A DNA stretch of 49,339 nt. Source: an uncultured Acidaminococcus sp. GTDB taxonomy: Bacteria; Bacillota; Negativicutes; Acidaminococcales; Acidaminococcaceae. The DNA lies in assembly GCA_902796945.1 (NCBI GenBank), contig CADBQR010000103.1, forward strand, positions 1 to 49,339, in the 5' to 3' direction. Both the position numbers and the translations under genes were made by a program. Position 1 is the first letter of the stretch. The number at the start of each line of letters is the position of its first letter. Under the pieces are notes generated by a model. That model did no database searches. It was not told the DNA's origin and saw nothing but the letters and a program-made list of their open reading frames with translations. This document shows positions 39,425 through 47,555 of the stretch, one piece after another.

Positions 39425-40123
39425 TTACTTTGATTTTGCCGGAACCAGGTGCTGCTCTTCAATGACACGAAGCAGCGTCCGTTCCGCATTTTCCAGGTGG
39501 GTCCGTACAGCCCGCTGGGCCTTTTCCACATCCCGCTGGGCAATGGCATCGACAATGGCCCGGTGCTCCAGGAGCATCTCATCCAGGCGTCCCGGGTACG
39601 GCATGGAACGTTCGCGGATGCTGGTCAGCTGCTGCCGCAGGGTGCTGATGATATTCATGCAGCGCTTGTTCCGGCTTGCCTTATAAATGACATCATGGAA
39701 GGCCGAATCCATCTCGACGATCTTTGGATAGTCCAGTTTATTGACATAATTGCGGGTCGCAATGAGGTATTTGTCCATTTCCTCGATTTCCGCATCCTCA
39801 ATGCGCTCGGCAGCCAGCCCCGCCGCCAGGGCTTCCAGGGCCGTCCGGATCTCATAGACCTCGTTGATGTCCTTGATGGAAATATCGGCGACGTAAGCGC
39901 CTCTCCGCGGAATCATGACGACCAGCCCTTCCTGCTCCAGGTTGCGAATGGCTTCCCGGATCGGGGTCCGGCTGACGCCCATCTCATCGGCCAGCTGCAA
40001 TTCCGTCAGGCGCATACCCGCAGGAAAATCCCCGTTCAGGATGGCATCCCGGATGTTTTCAATGACTACATCCCGAAGAGGCTTATACGTGTCCAATGGT
40101 ATCTGCCTCAAATGTTTAACCAT
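39425..40123 (-). CDS. GntR-family regulator, FadR/FCD subfamily
   Basis: A 232-residue repressor-type protein. Residues 1-75 form the GntR winged helix (YKPLRDVVIENIRDAILNGDF, VSRTPIREAIRNLEQEGLV), and residues 85-220 an all-helical FCD domain whose metal- or acid-binding residues are visible as D..H (EMDSAFHDVIYKAS) and two later histidines (LLEHRAIVDAI, VRTHLENAE). FCD regulators respond to organic acids. The ATG at 40123 overlaps the ispE end by eight bases, and its ribosome binding site GGAGGAGGAG encodes the ispE EEE tail. It lies between ispE and purR, unlike Bacillus. Targets are unknown; TTGTATACAA-like sites upstream of the aminotransferase are candidates. Confidence 0.93.
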   Translation of the reverse strand: MVKHLRQIPLDTYKPLRDVVIENIRDAILNGDFPAGMRLTELQLADEMGVSRTPIREAIRNLEQEGLVVMIPRRGAYVADISIKDINEVYEIRTALEALAAGLAAERIEDAEIEEMDKYLIATRNYVNKLDYPKIVEMDSAFHDVIYKASRNKRCMNIISTLRQQLTSIRERSMPYPGRLDEMLLEHRAIVDAIAQRDVEKAQRAVRTHLENAERTLLRVIEEQHLVPAKSK

Positions 40124-40979
40124 AATACTCCTCCTCCGTACAGGCTGTCTCGATTTGTGCCGTCGGATACAATCCCCGCAATGTCTGCGCCAGCCTGTTG
40201 GCCGCATTTTCGTCAGGAACCAGGCCGAACAAAGTCGGCCCACTGCCGCTCATAAGGGCTTTTTCCGCCCCATGGACGAGCAGTGCGTCCTTCATCTTCC
40301 CCAATACTGCATACCGGGCAAGGGTCACCGCTTCCAGGTCGTTGTCCATTGACAATAGAAGCGCCTTGCGATCATGGGCGTACAGGGCAGCCACGCAGGC
40401 CTCCGTATCCGTTTCATGCCTTTTCGGCAGCGCGTCCAGTTCGTGGTAGACCCACGCCGTGGATACCCCCAATTCGGAAGGTTTGATAAGAACCATCCAG
40501 AGCCTGGGTGCCGCCGGCAGGACTTTCATCATTTCCCCTCGTCCGACCGCCCGCTGCGTGCCGCCGGCAATGCAAAACGGAACATCGCTGCCTATTTCCG
40601 CCGCAGCCTGTTCCAGCTCTTCCCGGCACAGGGGACTGTCATAAAAACGGTTGAGTCCGCGCAGGACCCCGGCCGCATCAGCACTCCCGCCTGCCAGTCC
40701 GGCCGCCATAAAGATCCGTTTTGTAATGTGAAGATGGACACAGGGCTCGATGCCTGTTTTTTCCCGGAAAACCATTGCCGCCCGATACGCCAGGTTTCCC
40801 TGGTCACAGGGAAGGGATGCATCGTCCGTGGTCAGGGTAAAGGCAGGGGCTTTTTCCAGGGTCAGAATGTCCGCAAGGGAAATACTCTGCATCACCATGT
40901 CAACATCGTGATACCCGTCGTCACGCCGCTTCATGACATGCAGTGCCAGATTGATCTTTCCGGGGGCAAGTTCTTTCAT
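40116..40979 (-). CDS. ispE: 4-diphosphocytidyl-2-C-methyl-D-erythritol kinase
   Basis: A 287-residue GHMP kinase of the MEP isoprenoid pathway that phosphorylates CDP-ME. APGKINLALHVMKRRDDGYHDVDMVMQ is the substrate-binding start, the ATP loop is MAAGLAGGSADAAGVLRGLN, and MSGSGPTLFGL near the end is motif III. The ATG at 40979 has GAGG-like sequence upstream; an in-frame ATG 33 bases earlier is possible. It is the first gene of the ispE-gntR-purR run and overlaps gntR, so these are translationally coupled. Confidence 0.95.
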   Translation of the reverse strand: MKELAPGKINLALHVMKRRDDGYHDVDMVMQSISLADILTLEKAPAFTLTTDDASLPCDQGNLAYRAAMVFREKTGIEPCVHLHITKRIFMAAGLAGGSADAAGVLRGLNRFYDSPLCREELEQAAAEIGSDVPFCIAGGTQRAVGRGEMMKVLPAAPRLWMVLIKPSELGVSTAWVYHELDALPKRHETDTEACVAALYAHDRKALLLSMDNDLEAVTLARYAVLGKMKDALLVHGAEKALMSGSGPTLFGLVPDENAANRLAQTLRGLYPTAQIETACTEEEYYG

Positions 40980-41119
40980 ATCCTCTTCCACCTTTTTGTA
41001 TTCTGTATTCATTTTACATTGAAACGCAGGCAAACACAAGAGAAAAGTGAACAATTCATCGAAAAAATTCCTTAATCGTTCTAATTAAAAATGTCCATCT
41101 GTCAAAGTACATTGAAACA

Positions 41120-41128
41120 TGGTAGAAT
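41120..41128 (+). promoter_or_regulatory. Extended -10 element, probable yitT promoter
   Basis: TGG followed by TAGAAT (41123-41128) without a spaced -35. The predicted start near 41135 gives a leader of about 27 bases to the ATG at 41162. Confidence 0.45.
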
Positions 41129-41161
41129 GAGAAAAAACAAAAAAGAAGGTGAAACCCCGCT

Positions 41162-42040
41162 ATGAAAAAAAATTTCATCAAGTACCTGATCCTCGCCCTG
41201 GGCTGCCTGCTAATGGCCCTTTCCATCAACTGTTTCTTCGTTCCCTTCCAGTTCCTGTCCGGCGGGATTTCCGGATTGGCCCTTATTTTCTACTATATCC
41301 TGGGTTGGCCGGCCGGCATTACCAGCTTCATTCTCAATATTCCCCTCTTCTTCATGGCCTATAAGTTCATGAGCCGCCGCTTCCTCATCGACAGCCTCAT
41401 CGGGACGGTGCTCTTTTCCGTCATGATGGACGCCACGGCCTTCCTGGCCTCCGCGACCTATGTTTCCAATCCGCTTCTGGCCTGTATCGCCGGGGGCGTC
41501 ATGGAGGGCATCGGCTCCGCGCTGGTTTACCGTGTGGAAGGTTCGACGGGCGGCGTCGATATCCTTGGGTTCATTGCCAAGAAGTACTATAACATCAGCA
41601 TCAGCACGACCAGTTTCGTCTTCAACGCCATCGTGGTGGCTGCCGCGGTCTATTTCATCGGACTGGAGCCGGTCCTCTACAGCATGGTCATTTTCTTCAT
41701 CTGCTTCAAGGCCACCAACGTCGGAATGGTCGGTTTCGATTATAAAAAGAGTGTCACGATCATGAGCCGGGAACCGGACCGCATCGCCTCCCGCGTCATG
41801 AAGGAGGTCAACCGGGGCATTACCGTGCTTTATGGGCAGGGCGGCTATACCCGTCAGGACATGAAGGTGCTCCTCGTCGTCGTAAAGATCACCCAGCTGG
41901 GCAAATTACTGAAAATCATTGAGGAAACCGATCCCACGGCCTTCGTCATGGTCCAGGATGCAAATGATGTCTTCGGCCGGGGCTTTACGCAGCCCGAACT
42001 GGTCCTGCCACAGGAAACGGGCCCTGAAAAGAATGCCTGA
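41162..42040 (+). CDS. YitT-family membrane protein (DUF161 + DUF2179)
   Basis: A 292-residue protein with five or six membrane helices in the first 185 residues (LILALGCLLMALSINCFFVP, GGISGLALIFYYILG, GSTGGVDILGFIAKKYYNIS), then a soluble C-terminal DUF2179 domain from about residue 195 (KKSVTIMSREPDRIASRVMKEVNRGITVLYGQGGYTR pattern) that folds like a small signal-transduction domain. The transported or sensed molecule is unknown. AGAAGG precedes the ATG. It is a single-gene unit on the plus strand between two minus-strand blocks and ends at a shared terminator. Confidence 0.9.
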   Translation: MKKNFIKYLILALGCLLMALSINCFFVPFQFLSGGISGLALIFYYILGWPAGITSFILNIPLFFMAYKFMSRRFLIDSLIGTVLFSVMMDATAFLASATYVSNPLLACIAGGVMEGIGSALVYRVEGSTGGVDILGFIAKKYYNISISTTSFVFNAIVVAAAVYFIGLEPVLYSMVIFFICFKATNVGMVGFDYKKSVTIMSREPDRIASRVMKEVNRGITVLYGQGGYTRQDMKVLLVVVKITQLGKLLKIIEETDPTAFVMVQDANDVFGRGFTQPELVLPQETGPEKNA

Positions 42041-42045
42041 ATGAC

Positions 42046-42080
42046 AAAAGCCACTGCCTTTTGAAAGGCAGCGGCTTTTT
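42046..42080. terminator. Bidirectional terminator between yitT and gltS
   Basis: AAAAGCC-A-CTGCCTTT and AAAGGCAG-C-GGCTTTTTT form a long stem with T tracts on both strands, serving the convergent yitT and gltS genes. Confidence 0.92.
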
Positions 42081-42096
42081 TCGTGCGTCAGGGTCT

Positions 42097-43296
42097 TTAC
42101 TTAAATACATTGACAAAGACCATGATGATCATGGAATTGACGAAATCGATGAACATGGCGCCTACCAGCGGCACGCAGAAGAAGGCCCGCGTGGATGGCC
42201 CGTGGATGGCCGTGACGGCACTCATGTTGGCCATGGCATTCGGCGTGGCGCCCATGCCGAAACCGCAGACAGCCGCGGCTTCAACAGCCGCATCGTACGT
42301 CTTTCCCATTGCCTTGAACACCACAAAATAGGAAAAGAAGGCCATGAGTATAATCTGCCCGACGGCAATCATGGAAAGCGCGCCGGCAATGTCGAAAAGT
42401 TCCCAGATCCGGAGACTCATAAGGGCCATGGAAAGGAAAACGTTCAGGCTGACATCCCCTACGGTCTGGATTTCCGGAATCGGGACCCGGATGGTACTCT
42501 TTACATCGGAAAGATTACGAATGATGGCAGCAATGCACATGGAACTGATGTACCCGGGAAAAACGAGTCCCAGCTGCTTGAACCAGGCAGCCAAAATGGT
42601 ACCGAGGCCCATGGAAAGCAGGATTTCCCCGTTTGCCAGCATGAAGTTTTCCGGCACCATGGGAATGATGGCCTTTTCTTCCATGCTGGAAGCCTGGTCC
42701 TCCGCCCGCACATGATCTTCATGGCTGTGGAGATGATATTTTTCAATAAGGCGGTGGGCCACCGGTCCGCCCATGAGGGATCCCGCGATCAGCCCAAACG
42801 TGGCCATGGCGATTGCCACCGTACTGGCGCGGGAAACACCCATCGATTCAAACAAGGGTCCAAACGCACCGGACGTACCGTGGCCGCCGACCAGGGGAAT
42901 GGAACCGGCACAGAGACCCAGCAGCGGATGCAGGCCGAATACTTTGGCCAGACCGACGCCGATGGCATCCTGACAGAAAATCAGGACAGCGCATACCACG
43001 GTCAGGATCAGTACGTCGAGACTGCCTTTTTTGAGCAGGGCAATACTGGCTGTAAACCCAACGCTGGTAAAGAACATATTCATGAAGAAACTCTGCTGGA
43101 CCGTGTCGAGCTTGATGGCGCCAATGCCACTTTCGTGGAGTGCCAGGTTCAGCAGGGCAAACATGATTCCGCCAATGACCGGGTTGGGGATACAGTACGT
43201 TCGCAAAGCCCTGATATGGGATTTCAGATACTTACCGAGGTAATAGAGAAAAATGCCGACGGCCATTGTCTGATATGAGTTCAGCGAAATTGTCAT
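42097..43296 (-). CDS. gltS: Sodium/glutamate symporter GltS (ESS family)
   Basis: A 399-residue transporter importing glutamate with sodium. The two homologous halves each carry a re-entrant loop: GSIPLVGGHGTSGAFGPLFE in the first and CGFGMGATPNAMANMSAV in the second, the GltS signature. About ten helices are visible, with a charged cytoplasmic linker (HSHEDHVRAEDQASSMEEK). The ATG at 43296 or the GTG at 43299 follows AGGAGG. It lies 21 bases after the holA stop, so it may be read from the comEA-comEC-holA transcript. Glutamate uptake fits a glutamate fermenter. Confidence 0.96.
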   Translation of the reverse strand: MTISLNSYQTMAVGIFLYYLGKYLKSHIRALRTYCIPNPVIGGIMFALLNLALHESGIGAIKLDTVQQSFFMNMFFTSVGFTASIALLKKGSLDVLILTVVCAVLIFCQDAIGVGLAKVFGLHPLLGLCAGSIPLVGGHGTSGAFGPLFESMGVSRASTVAIAMATFGLIAGSLMGGPVAHRLIEKYHLHSHEDHVRAEDQASSMEEKAIIPMVPENFMLANGEILLSMGLGTILAAWFKQLGLVFPGYISSMCIAAIIRNLSDVKSTIRVPIPEIQTVGDVSLNVFLSMALMSLRIWELFDIAGALSMIAVGQIILMAFFSYFVVFKAMGKTYDAAVEAAAVCGFGMGATPNAMANMSAVTAIHGPSTRAFFCVPLVGAMFIDFVNSMIIMVFVNVFK

Positions 43297-43317
43297 CACT
43301 TTTGCATCCTCCTGGAA

Positions 43318-44415
43318 TCAACCTTCTGTCAACAGCTTTACTACGATTTCTTCGAGGCGGGACCAGGTCCTGCCTCCGTTACGGGAGTCCATGCCCAACG
43401 CGGCCAGGGCCACCAGGGATTCCTGCAGCCGGGATGTGGAAAAATGACGACTGCTGGCCATGATATTCCTGACGATAAAGGGATTTTTCCGCAAGCCCGC
43501 AGCAATCGCTTCCTGGCGATCGCCTCTTGCCATCATGGCCTTGACCTGTGTAAGGGTTCGTACTTCATTGGTCACGACATAAAGCATGAGCGGGAAGCGC
43601 TTATCGCCTTCCTTTTTTTCAGCTGACAGCAATTCCAGGGCCTGTGTCAGGCTGCGTTCCTCAATCGCCCTGCCCAGGGCATACGTGGAGACCTGGGGCA
43701 GCTGGGAAAACATTTGCCGCACGTCTTCCGCGTTCCAGATTTTCCGCCTGCCCGAATAAAGCGCGATCTTTCGGATTTCCTGTCTCAGCAGCAGCAAGGG
43801 AATTTCATCAGAAGCCGAGACATATTCCCCGATCAATGCCTTGGCACCGGCATCAAAGCGGGCTCCGTAGGAAGCAGCCTGTGCTTCCAGCCAGCCATCC
43901 AGCTGTTTGGTCTGGTACCAGCGTAAGGGTTCACATTCAACATAAGGTCCCAGTTTGCTGATGGCTTTAAAGAAAGCCGTCCGTTTATCGACTTCATCCA
44001 ATAAGCAGAGTACATAAGCGTTTTCAGGGATGTGGCTGAGGATTTCCAAAAATTCCTGGTCCGGTGACAGCGTTTGGCCCCCGCGGCCTTTTTTTGCTGT
44101 TTTGTTCCTGGTTTTATCTGCACTTTTCTTATCTTTTGCCAGAAACTGGGGATTTTCTACAATGACCCAGTTCAGCCCGCCAAAAAAGGATTGGGAATTG
44201 ATGGCTTCCCTTAAATCGACAAGGCTGAACCTGTCCTGAAAAGCGGAACCATTCAGTTCCTCTTCCGGGAATTCCGCATTGATCTTTTTCTTCAACGCTT
44301 CCGCAATGGCTTTCCTGTAGTATTCCTCCGTACCACCGGCAATGACAAGATGGGGACACGATGCGGTCCGGTGCAGCTGTTCCAGGAAACGGTCTGCTGT
44401 TACGTTCACCTGCAT
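43318..44415 (-). CDS. holA: DNA polymerase III subunit delta
   Basis: A 365-residue clamp-loader subunit that opens the sliding clamp. The AAA+-like fold is weakly conserved, as usual; visible features are HLVIAGGTEEYYRKAIAEAL at the start, the delta-type EVDKRTAFFKAISK region, and the C-terminal helical collar with ALELLSAEKKEGDKRFPLMLYVVTNEVRTL. The ATG at 44415 is only two bases from AGGAG, so the GTG at 44409 may be the true start. It follows comEC by a few bases, as in Bacillus (comEA-comEB-comEC-holA). Confidence 0.9.
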   Translation of the reverse strand: MQVNVTADRFLEQLHRTASCPHLVIAGGTEEYYRKAIAEALKKKINAEFPEEELNGSAFQDRFSLVDLREAINSQSFFGGLNWVIVENPQFLAKDKKSADKTRNKTAKKGRGGQTLSPDQEFLEILSHIPENAYVLCLLDEVDKRTAFFKAISKLGPYVECEPLRWYQTKQLDGWLEAQAASYGARFDAGAKALIGEYVSASDEIPLLLLRQEIRKIALYSGRRKIWNAEDVRQMFSQLPQVSTYALGRAIEERSLTQALELLSAEKKEGDKRFPLMLYVVTNEVRTLTQVKAMMARGDRQEAIAAGLRKNPFIVRNIMASSRHFSTSRLQESLVALAALGMDSRNGGRTWSRLEEIVVKLLTEG

Positions 44416-44420
44416 CACTC

Positions 44421-46739
44421 CTAAAAACGACTTTCCCGATAACGGTAATCATTAATATACCACGAAGAACTATTATCGTCTAGAATGACTTTCACAGCGC
44501 CATCCCGATCCGTCCGCGCCCAGGGAATCCCCAAACAGGACAGTCGGTCCAGGACTTCCTGGCGGGGATGGCCAAACCGGTTATGGCGGCCTGCTGAAAT
44601 GACCGCCAATGCCGGGGAAACGCGGCGCAAAAAAGTCATTTCCGATGACGTGTCCGAACCATGATGGGACACTTTAAGGACATCGCTGGCAATGGGCCCG
44701 GCCGCGGCGGCCAGTTCAATATCGCTCGTTGCATCCCCGGTAAAAAGAAGCCGGCGGTTTTCACGGCAAACCTGGACGATGGCCGAGTTCTCGTTGGCAT
44801 TGTCGCTTTCCAGTGCGGCTTCCGGTGCCTCCACAATCCGGATGCCGCCTTTGGCCAGGGGATACACCGCCCCTTTTTCCATGACAAGGATGCTTCCGCT
44901 CCGACTGCGCCGCATGACCGAAAGCAGTCTTTCCACATCGTCACTCGGTTCTTCCCGGGGCAAGAGGACCACCCTGACCGGGATCCAGCGGGCAACACCG
45001 GCGGCTCCTCCGGCGTGATCATGGTGGCCGTGGCTGATGATAAGATAATCAAGCTGCTGAATGCCCAGATAGCGGAGGACCGGGACGACAATGCGCTCCC
45101 CCGTATCAAACTGACCGCCCAGGCCGCCGGCATCGATGAGGATGCTTTCCCCCTCGGGGGTCACGATGAGGGCGCAGTCCCCCTGCCCCACATCAAGAAA
45201 ATAAGCCGTAAAGGGCCGCGGAACAAAGCGTGGCAGAAGGCAGCTGGCCACCAGCCCGAAAACAGTGATGGACAGCAGCCGCTTCCGGAGAGCGGGCGAA
45301 AAGGGAAGTACTTTTCCCGGAACAAACAGCAGCAGGAGAACGCTTCCATAAAAAACGAGGGCCGCCAGGGGAAACTGGCCGGCAGCCCAATCCCGTCCGG
45401 GCAGCGCTGCCAGGAGGCCGGCGCCCCACAGGGCGGTCCCGGTAAGATGGACCACGATGGCGAGCAGCACCTGTCCCAGAAAGGGAAAGAAAAAGCTGCA
45501 GCACAACGCCGCGGCGGTCCCGGCAAGGGCAAGTGAAAGAAGCGGGACCAGGACCAGGTTGGCCAGGATGCTGAGAGGTGACAGGATATGGAAATGGTGG
45601 ACCAATAAAGGCAAGGTAAGGGCCTGGGCAGCCAAAGGAACGGACAGGCCTGCCGCCAGTTTTTCCGGCAGGAAGCGTCCGATCCGTTCCGCCAGGGGCT
45701 GCCGGAGAAGCAGGAGCCCCGCCGCCGCTCCAAAAGAAAGCTGAAATCCGATATCCAGGATCCAGTAGGGATGCCAGGCCAGCATCGCCGCGGCGGAAAG
45801 TCCTAAAAAAGAAGCCCCGCTGGCCCTTTTCCGGAGGACCTTACCCAAAGCGGCCGCACAGCCCAGGATGACCGCCCGGCAGACCGGGGCACGAAGCCCG
45901 CAGAGTATGGCATAGCCAAGAAGAAAGACCGCCGCCAGGACAGCCGTAAGGACCCGGGGAAAGCCGCAGCGTTCACTGAGAAAAAAGAACATGCCCAACA
46001 GTAATGCCACATGGCTGCCTGAAACAGAAAGCAGATGGGAAATTCCGCAGGCAGAAAAAAGGCGGACCGTCGCGTCCTCCACCCCACGGCTGCCACCGAG
46101 AAGCATGCCTTCCAGCAGGGCTCCATCCGCAGCGGCTACGGTATCCCGCAAAGGACGGCGCAGTCGCTGTCCGAATTGACAGACCCGGTCATAAAAATCA
46201 GGCCGGTCGTCCAGGCAGGAGAGCTGACCGGGAAGGATGCGCATGACCGCCCCGATACGCTGCGCGGCTGCCCGTTCTTCCTCCAGGGGCACACCGGGAT
46301 TATAGAATCCCTCTATGGGTTGCGGGATTCCCCGGACAGAAAAGACACCCTGGGAAGGAAGCGCACCATCTCCCCGGAGCAGGACCCGGATCCTTACGCG
46401 GTGATCCTGTTCCAGCAAAAAGGAAGCCTGCCCGTTCCGTTTCCGACAGGAACCAGGTACCATCCGCCCGGTACAGGTGACGGGCGTGTGAAAGTACGGT
46501 TCCATGACATCACTGGCCCGGGGGCGTACGGCTCCGGCCCAGCCGCCCAGTAAAAAGCAGCAGCCCAGCACCAGGATCCCCGGAAAACGGGATACCCGTT
46601 CCTTCCGGACCATGAGGATAACCGCCGCCGCAGCCAAAAGCACTGCCAGGAGCGGCCAAAAAAGAAGCGGGACCCGATGATGGATTCCCGCATAGATACC
46701 AAAACTGAAAGCCGTGCCGGCAAGGAACATCTCCGTCAT
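44421..46739 (-). CDS. comEC: DNA uptake channel protein ComEC/Rec2
   Basis: A 772-residue membrane protein that carries single-stranded DNA into the cell during transformation. The N-terminal part has several helices, the Competence domain covers about residues 195-470 (LLEGMLLGGSRGVED, GISHLLSVSGSHVALL), and the C-terminal 280 residues form a metallo-beta-lactamase-like nuclease: LDVGQGDCALIVTPEGESILIDAGG and ISHGHHDHAGG with its histidines. GGAGGTG precedes the ATG at 46739, right after the comEA stop; the frame is open upstream but is only an antisense-like extension. All domains are intact, suggesting the capacity for DNA uptake. Confidence 0.95.
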   Translation of the reverse strand: MTEMFLAGTAFSFGIYAGIHHRVPLLFWPLLAVLLAAAAVILMVRKERVSRFPGILVLGCCFLLGGWAGAVRPRASDVMEPYFHTPVTCTGRMVPGSCRKRNGQASFLLEQDHRVRIRVLLRGDGALPSQGVFSVRGIPQPIEGFYNPGVPLEEERAAAQRIGAVMRILPGQLSCLDDRPDFYDRVCQFGQRLRRPLRDTVAAADGALLEGMLLGGSRGVEDATVRLFSACGISHLLSVSGSHVALLLGMFFFLSERCGFPRVLTAVLAAVFLLGYAILCGLRAPVCRAVILGCAAALGKVLRKRASGASFLGLSAAAMLAWHPYWILDIGFQLSFGAAAGLLLLRQPLAERIGRFLPEKLAAGLSVPLAAQALTLPLLVHHFHILSPLSILANLVLVPLLSLALAGTAAALCCSFFFPFLGQVLLAIVVHLTGTALWGAGLLAALPGRDWAAGQFPLAALVFYGSVLLLLFVPGKVLPFSPALRKRLLSITVFGLVASCLLPRFVPRPFTAYFLDVGQGDCALIVTPEGESILIDAGGLGGQFDTGERIVVPVLRYLGIQQLDYLIISHGHHDHAGGAAGVARWIPVRVVLLPREEPSDDVERLLSVMRRSRSGSILVMEKGAVYPLAKGGIRIVEAPEAALESDNANENSAIVQVCRENRRLLFTGDATSDIELAAAAGPIASDVLKVSHHGSDTSSEMTFLRRVSPALAVISAGRHNRFGHPRQEVLDRLSCLGIPWARTDRDGAVKVILDDNSSSWYINDYRYRESRF

Positions 46740-46740
46740 G

Positions 46741-47373
46741 TCACACCTCCGCTTTACCGGCAATCTTCTGAAGCTTGGCAGGACCGATTCCTTTGACCTG
46801 AAGCAGGTCTTCCACTTTGGTAAAAGGATGGGTGCCGCGATATTCGATGATGCGGCGGGCCATGGCGGGACCCACGCCGGGAAGGGTCTGCAGCTGGGCG
46901 GCATCGGCGGTATTGAGATTGACACGGGCGCCGGGAGCCGGGGACCAGCCGGAAGGCGGCGCCTCCTGGCTCCTTTCGGGCACAGCACCGTTCTGCATGG
47001 GCGGAGCGATTGCCTTCCTTCTGTCCTTCCGTTTCAGGTAAGGCACATTGATATGGCTGCCATCCCGGCATTTCTTCGCCAGGTTGACCCGGCAGGCATC
47101 CGCATCCTCCGTCATGCCCCCGGCCTTATGGATGGCATCCTGGAAACGCAGTCCCGGCGGCAGGTCATAGAGCCCCGGGGCATTGACCGCCCCACTGACA
47201 TAGACCCGGATGGTATTTTTTCTTTTTTGCTGCACCTGTTCTTCCAGCCGGTCCCGTTCCTTCATGACGGCCGGCGCCGTATCCCGGGGAGGGGTCAGAT
47301 AAAGGCTGCAGGCCGCGCACAGGGCGGCAATGGATAAAATCACGAGCCACTTCCTTTTTTGCCATTGTTCCAT
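46741..47373 (-). CDS. comEA: DNA receptor protein ComEA (SLBB + helix-hairpin-helix)
   Basis: A 210-residue membrane-anchored DNA-binding protein. One N-terminal helix (WLVILSIAALCAACSLYL, residues 9-26) is followed by a charged linker, an SLBB domain (IRVYVSGAVNAPGLYDLPPGLRFQDAIHKAGG) and a C-terminal double helix-hairpin-helix (VNLNTADAAQLQTLPGVGPAMARRIIEYR, then VKGIGPAKLQKI) that binds double-stranded DNA. AAGGAG sets the ATG at 47373. It is adjacent to comEC; the comEB-type deaminase found between them in Bacillus lies 24 kb away here. Confidence 0.95.
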   Translation of the reverse strand: MEQWQKRKWLVILSIAALCAACSLYLTPPRDTAPAVMKERDRLEEQVQQKRKNTIRVYVSGAVNAPGLYDLPPGLRFQDAIHKAGGMTEDADACRVNLAKKCRDGSHINVPYLKRKDRRKAIAPPMQNGAVPERSQEAPPSGWSPAPGARVNLNTADAAQLQTLPGVGPAMARRIIEYRGTHPFTKVEDLLQVKGIGPAKLQKIAGKAEV

Positions 47374-47391
47374 GGGATTCTCCTTATACAG

Positions 47392-47436
47392 AAAAGGCAG
47401 GTCCTCTCCCTTTATCCGGAAGAAGACCTGCCTTTT
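47392..47436 (-). terminator. Terminator after leuS
   Basis: AAAAGGCAGGTC (47392-47403) pairs perfectly with GACCTGCCTTTT (47425-47436). On the minus strand it separates leuS from comEA and ends in TTTT directly before the comEA ribosome binding site. Confidence 0.88.
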
Positions 47437-47555
47437 GGGCAAGTAACAAAGCCGTTTGAACCAGATTCATGTGCTAAACGGATTTCAATTGCGATAAATA
47501 GTGGATCAGAGAGTACGAAAATGAGGCAGCTCCATATTCAGTTTTTCAGTATGAC

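Noticed and set aside
42061-43278. Plus-strand open frame opposite gltS
   Set aside because: Exactly mirrors gltS; very rich in His, Asn and Gly, with no hydrophobic or family features.
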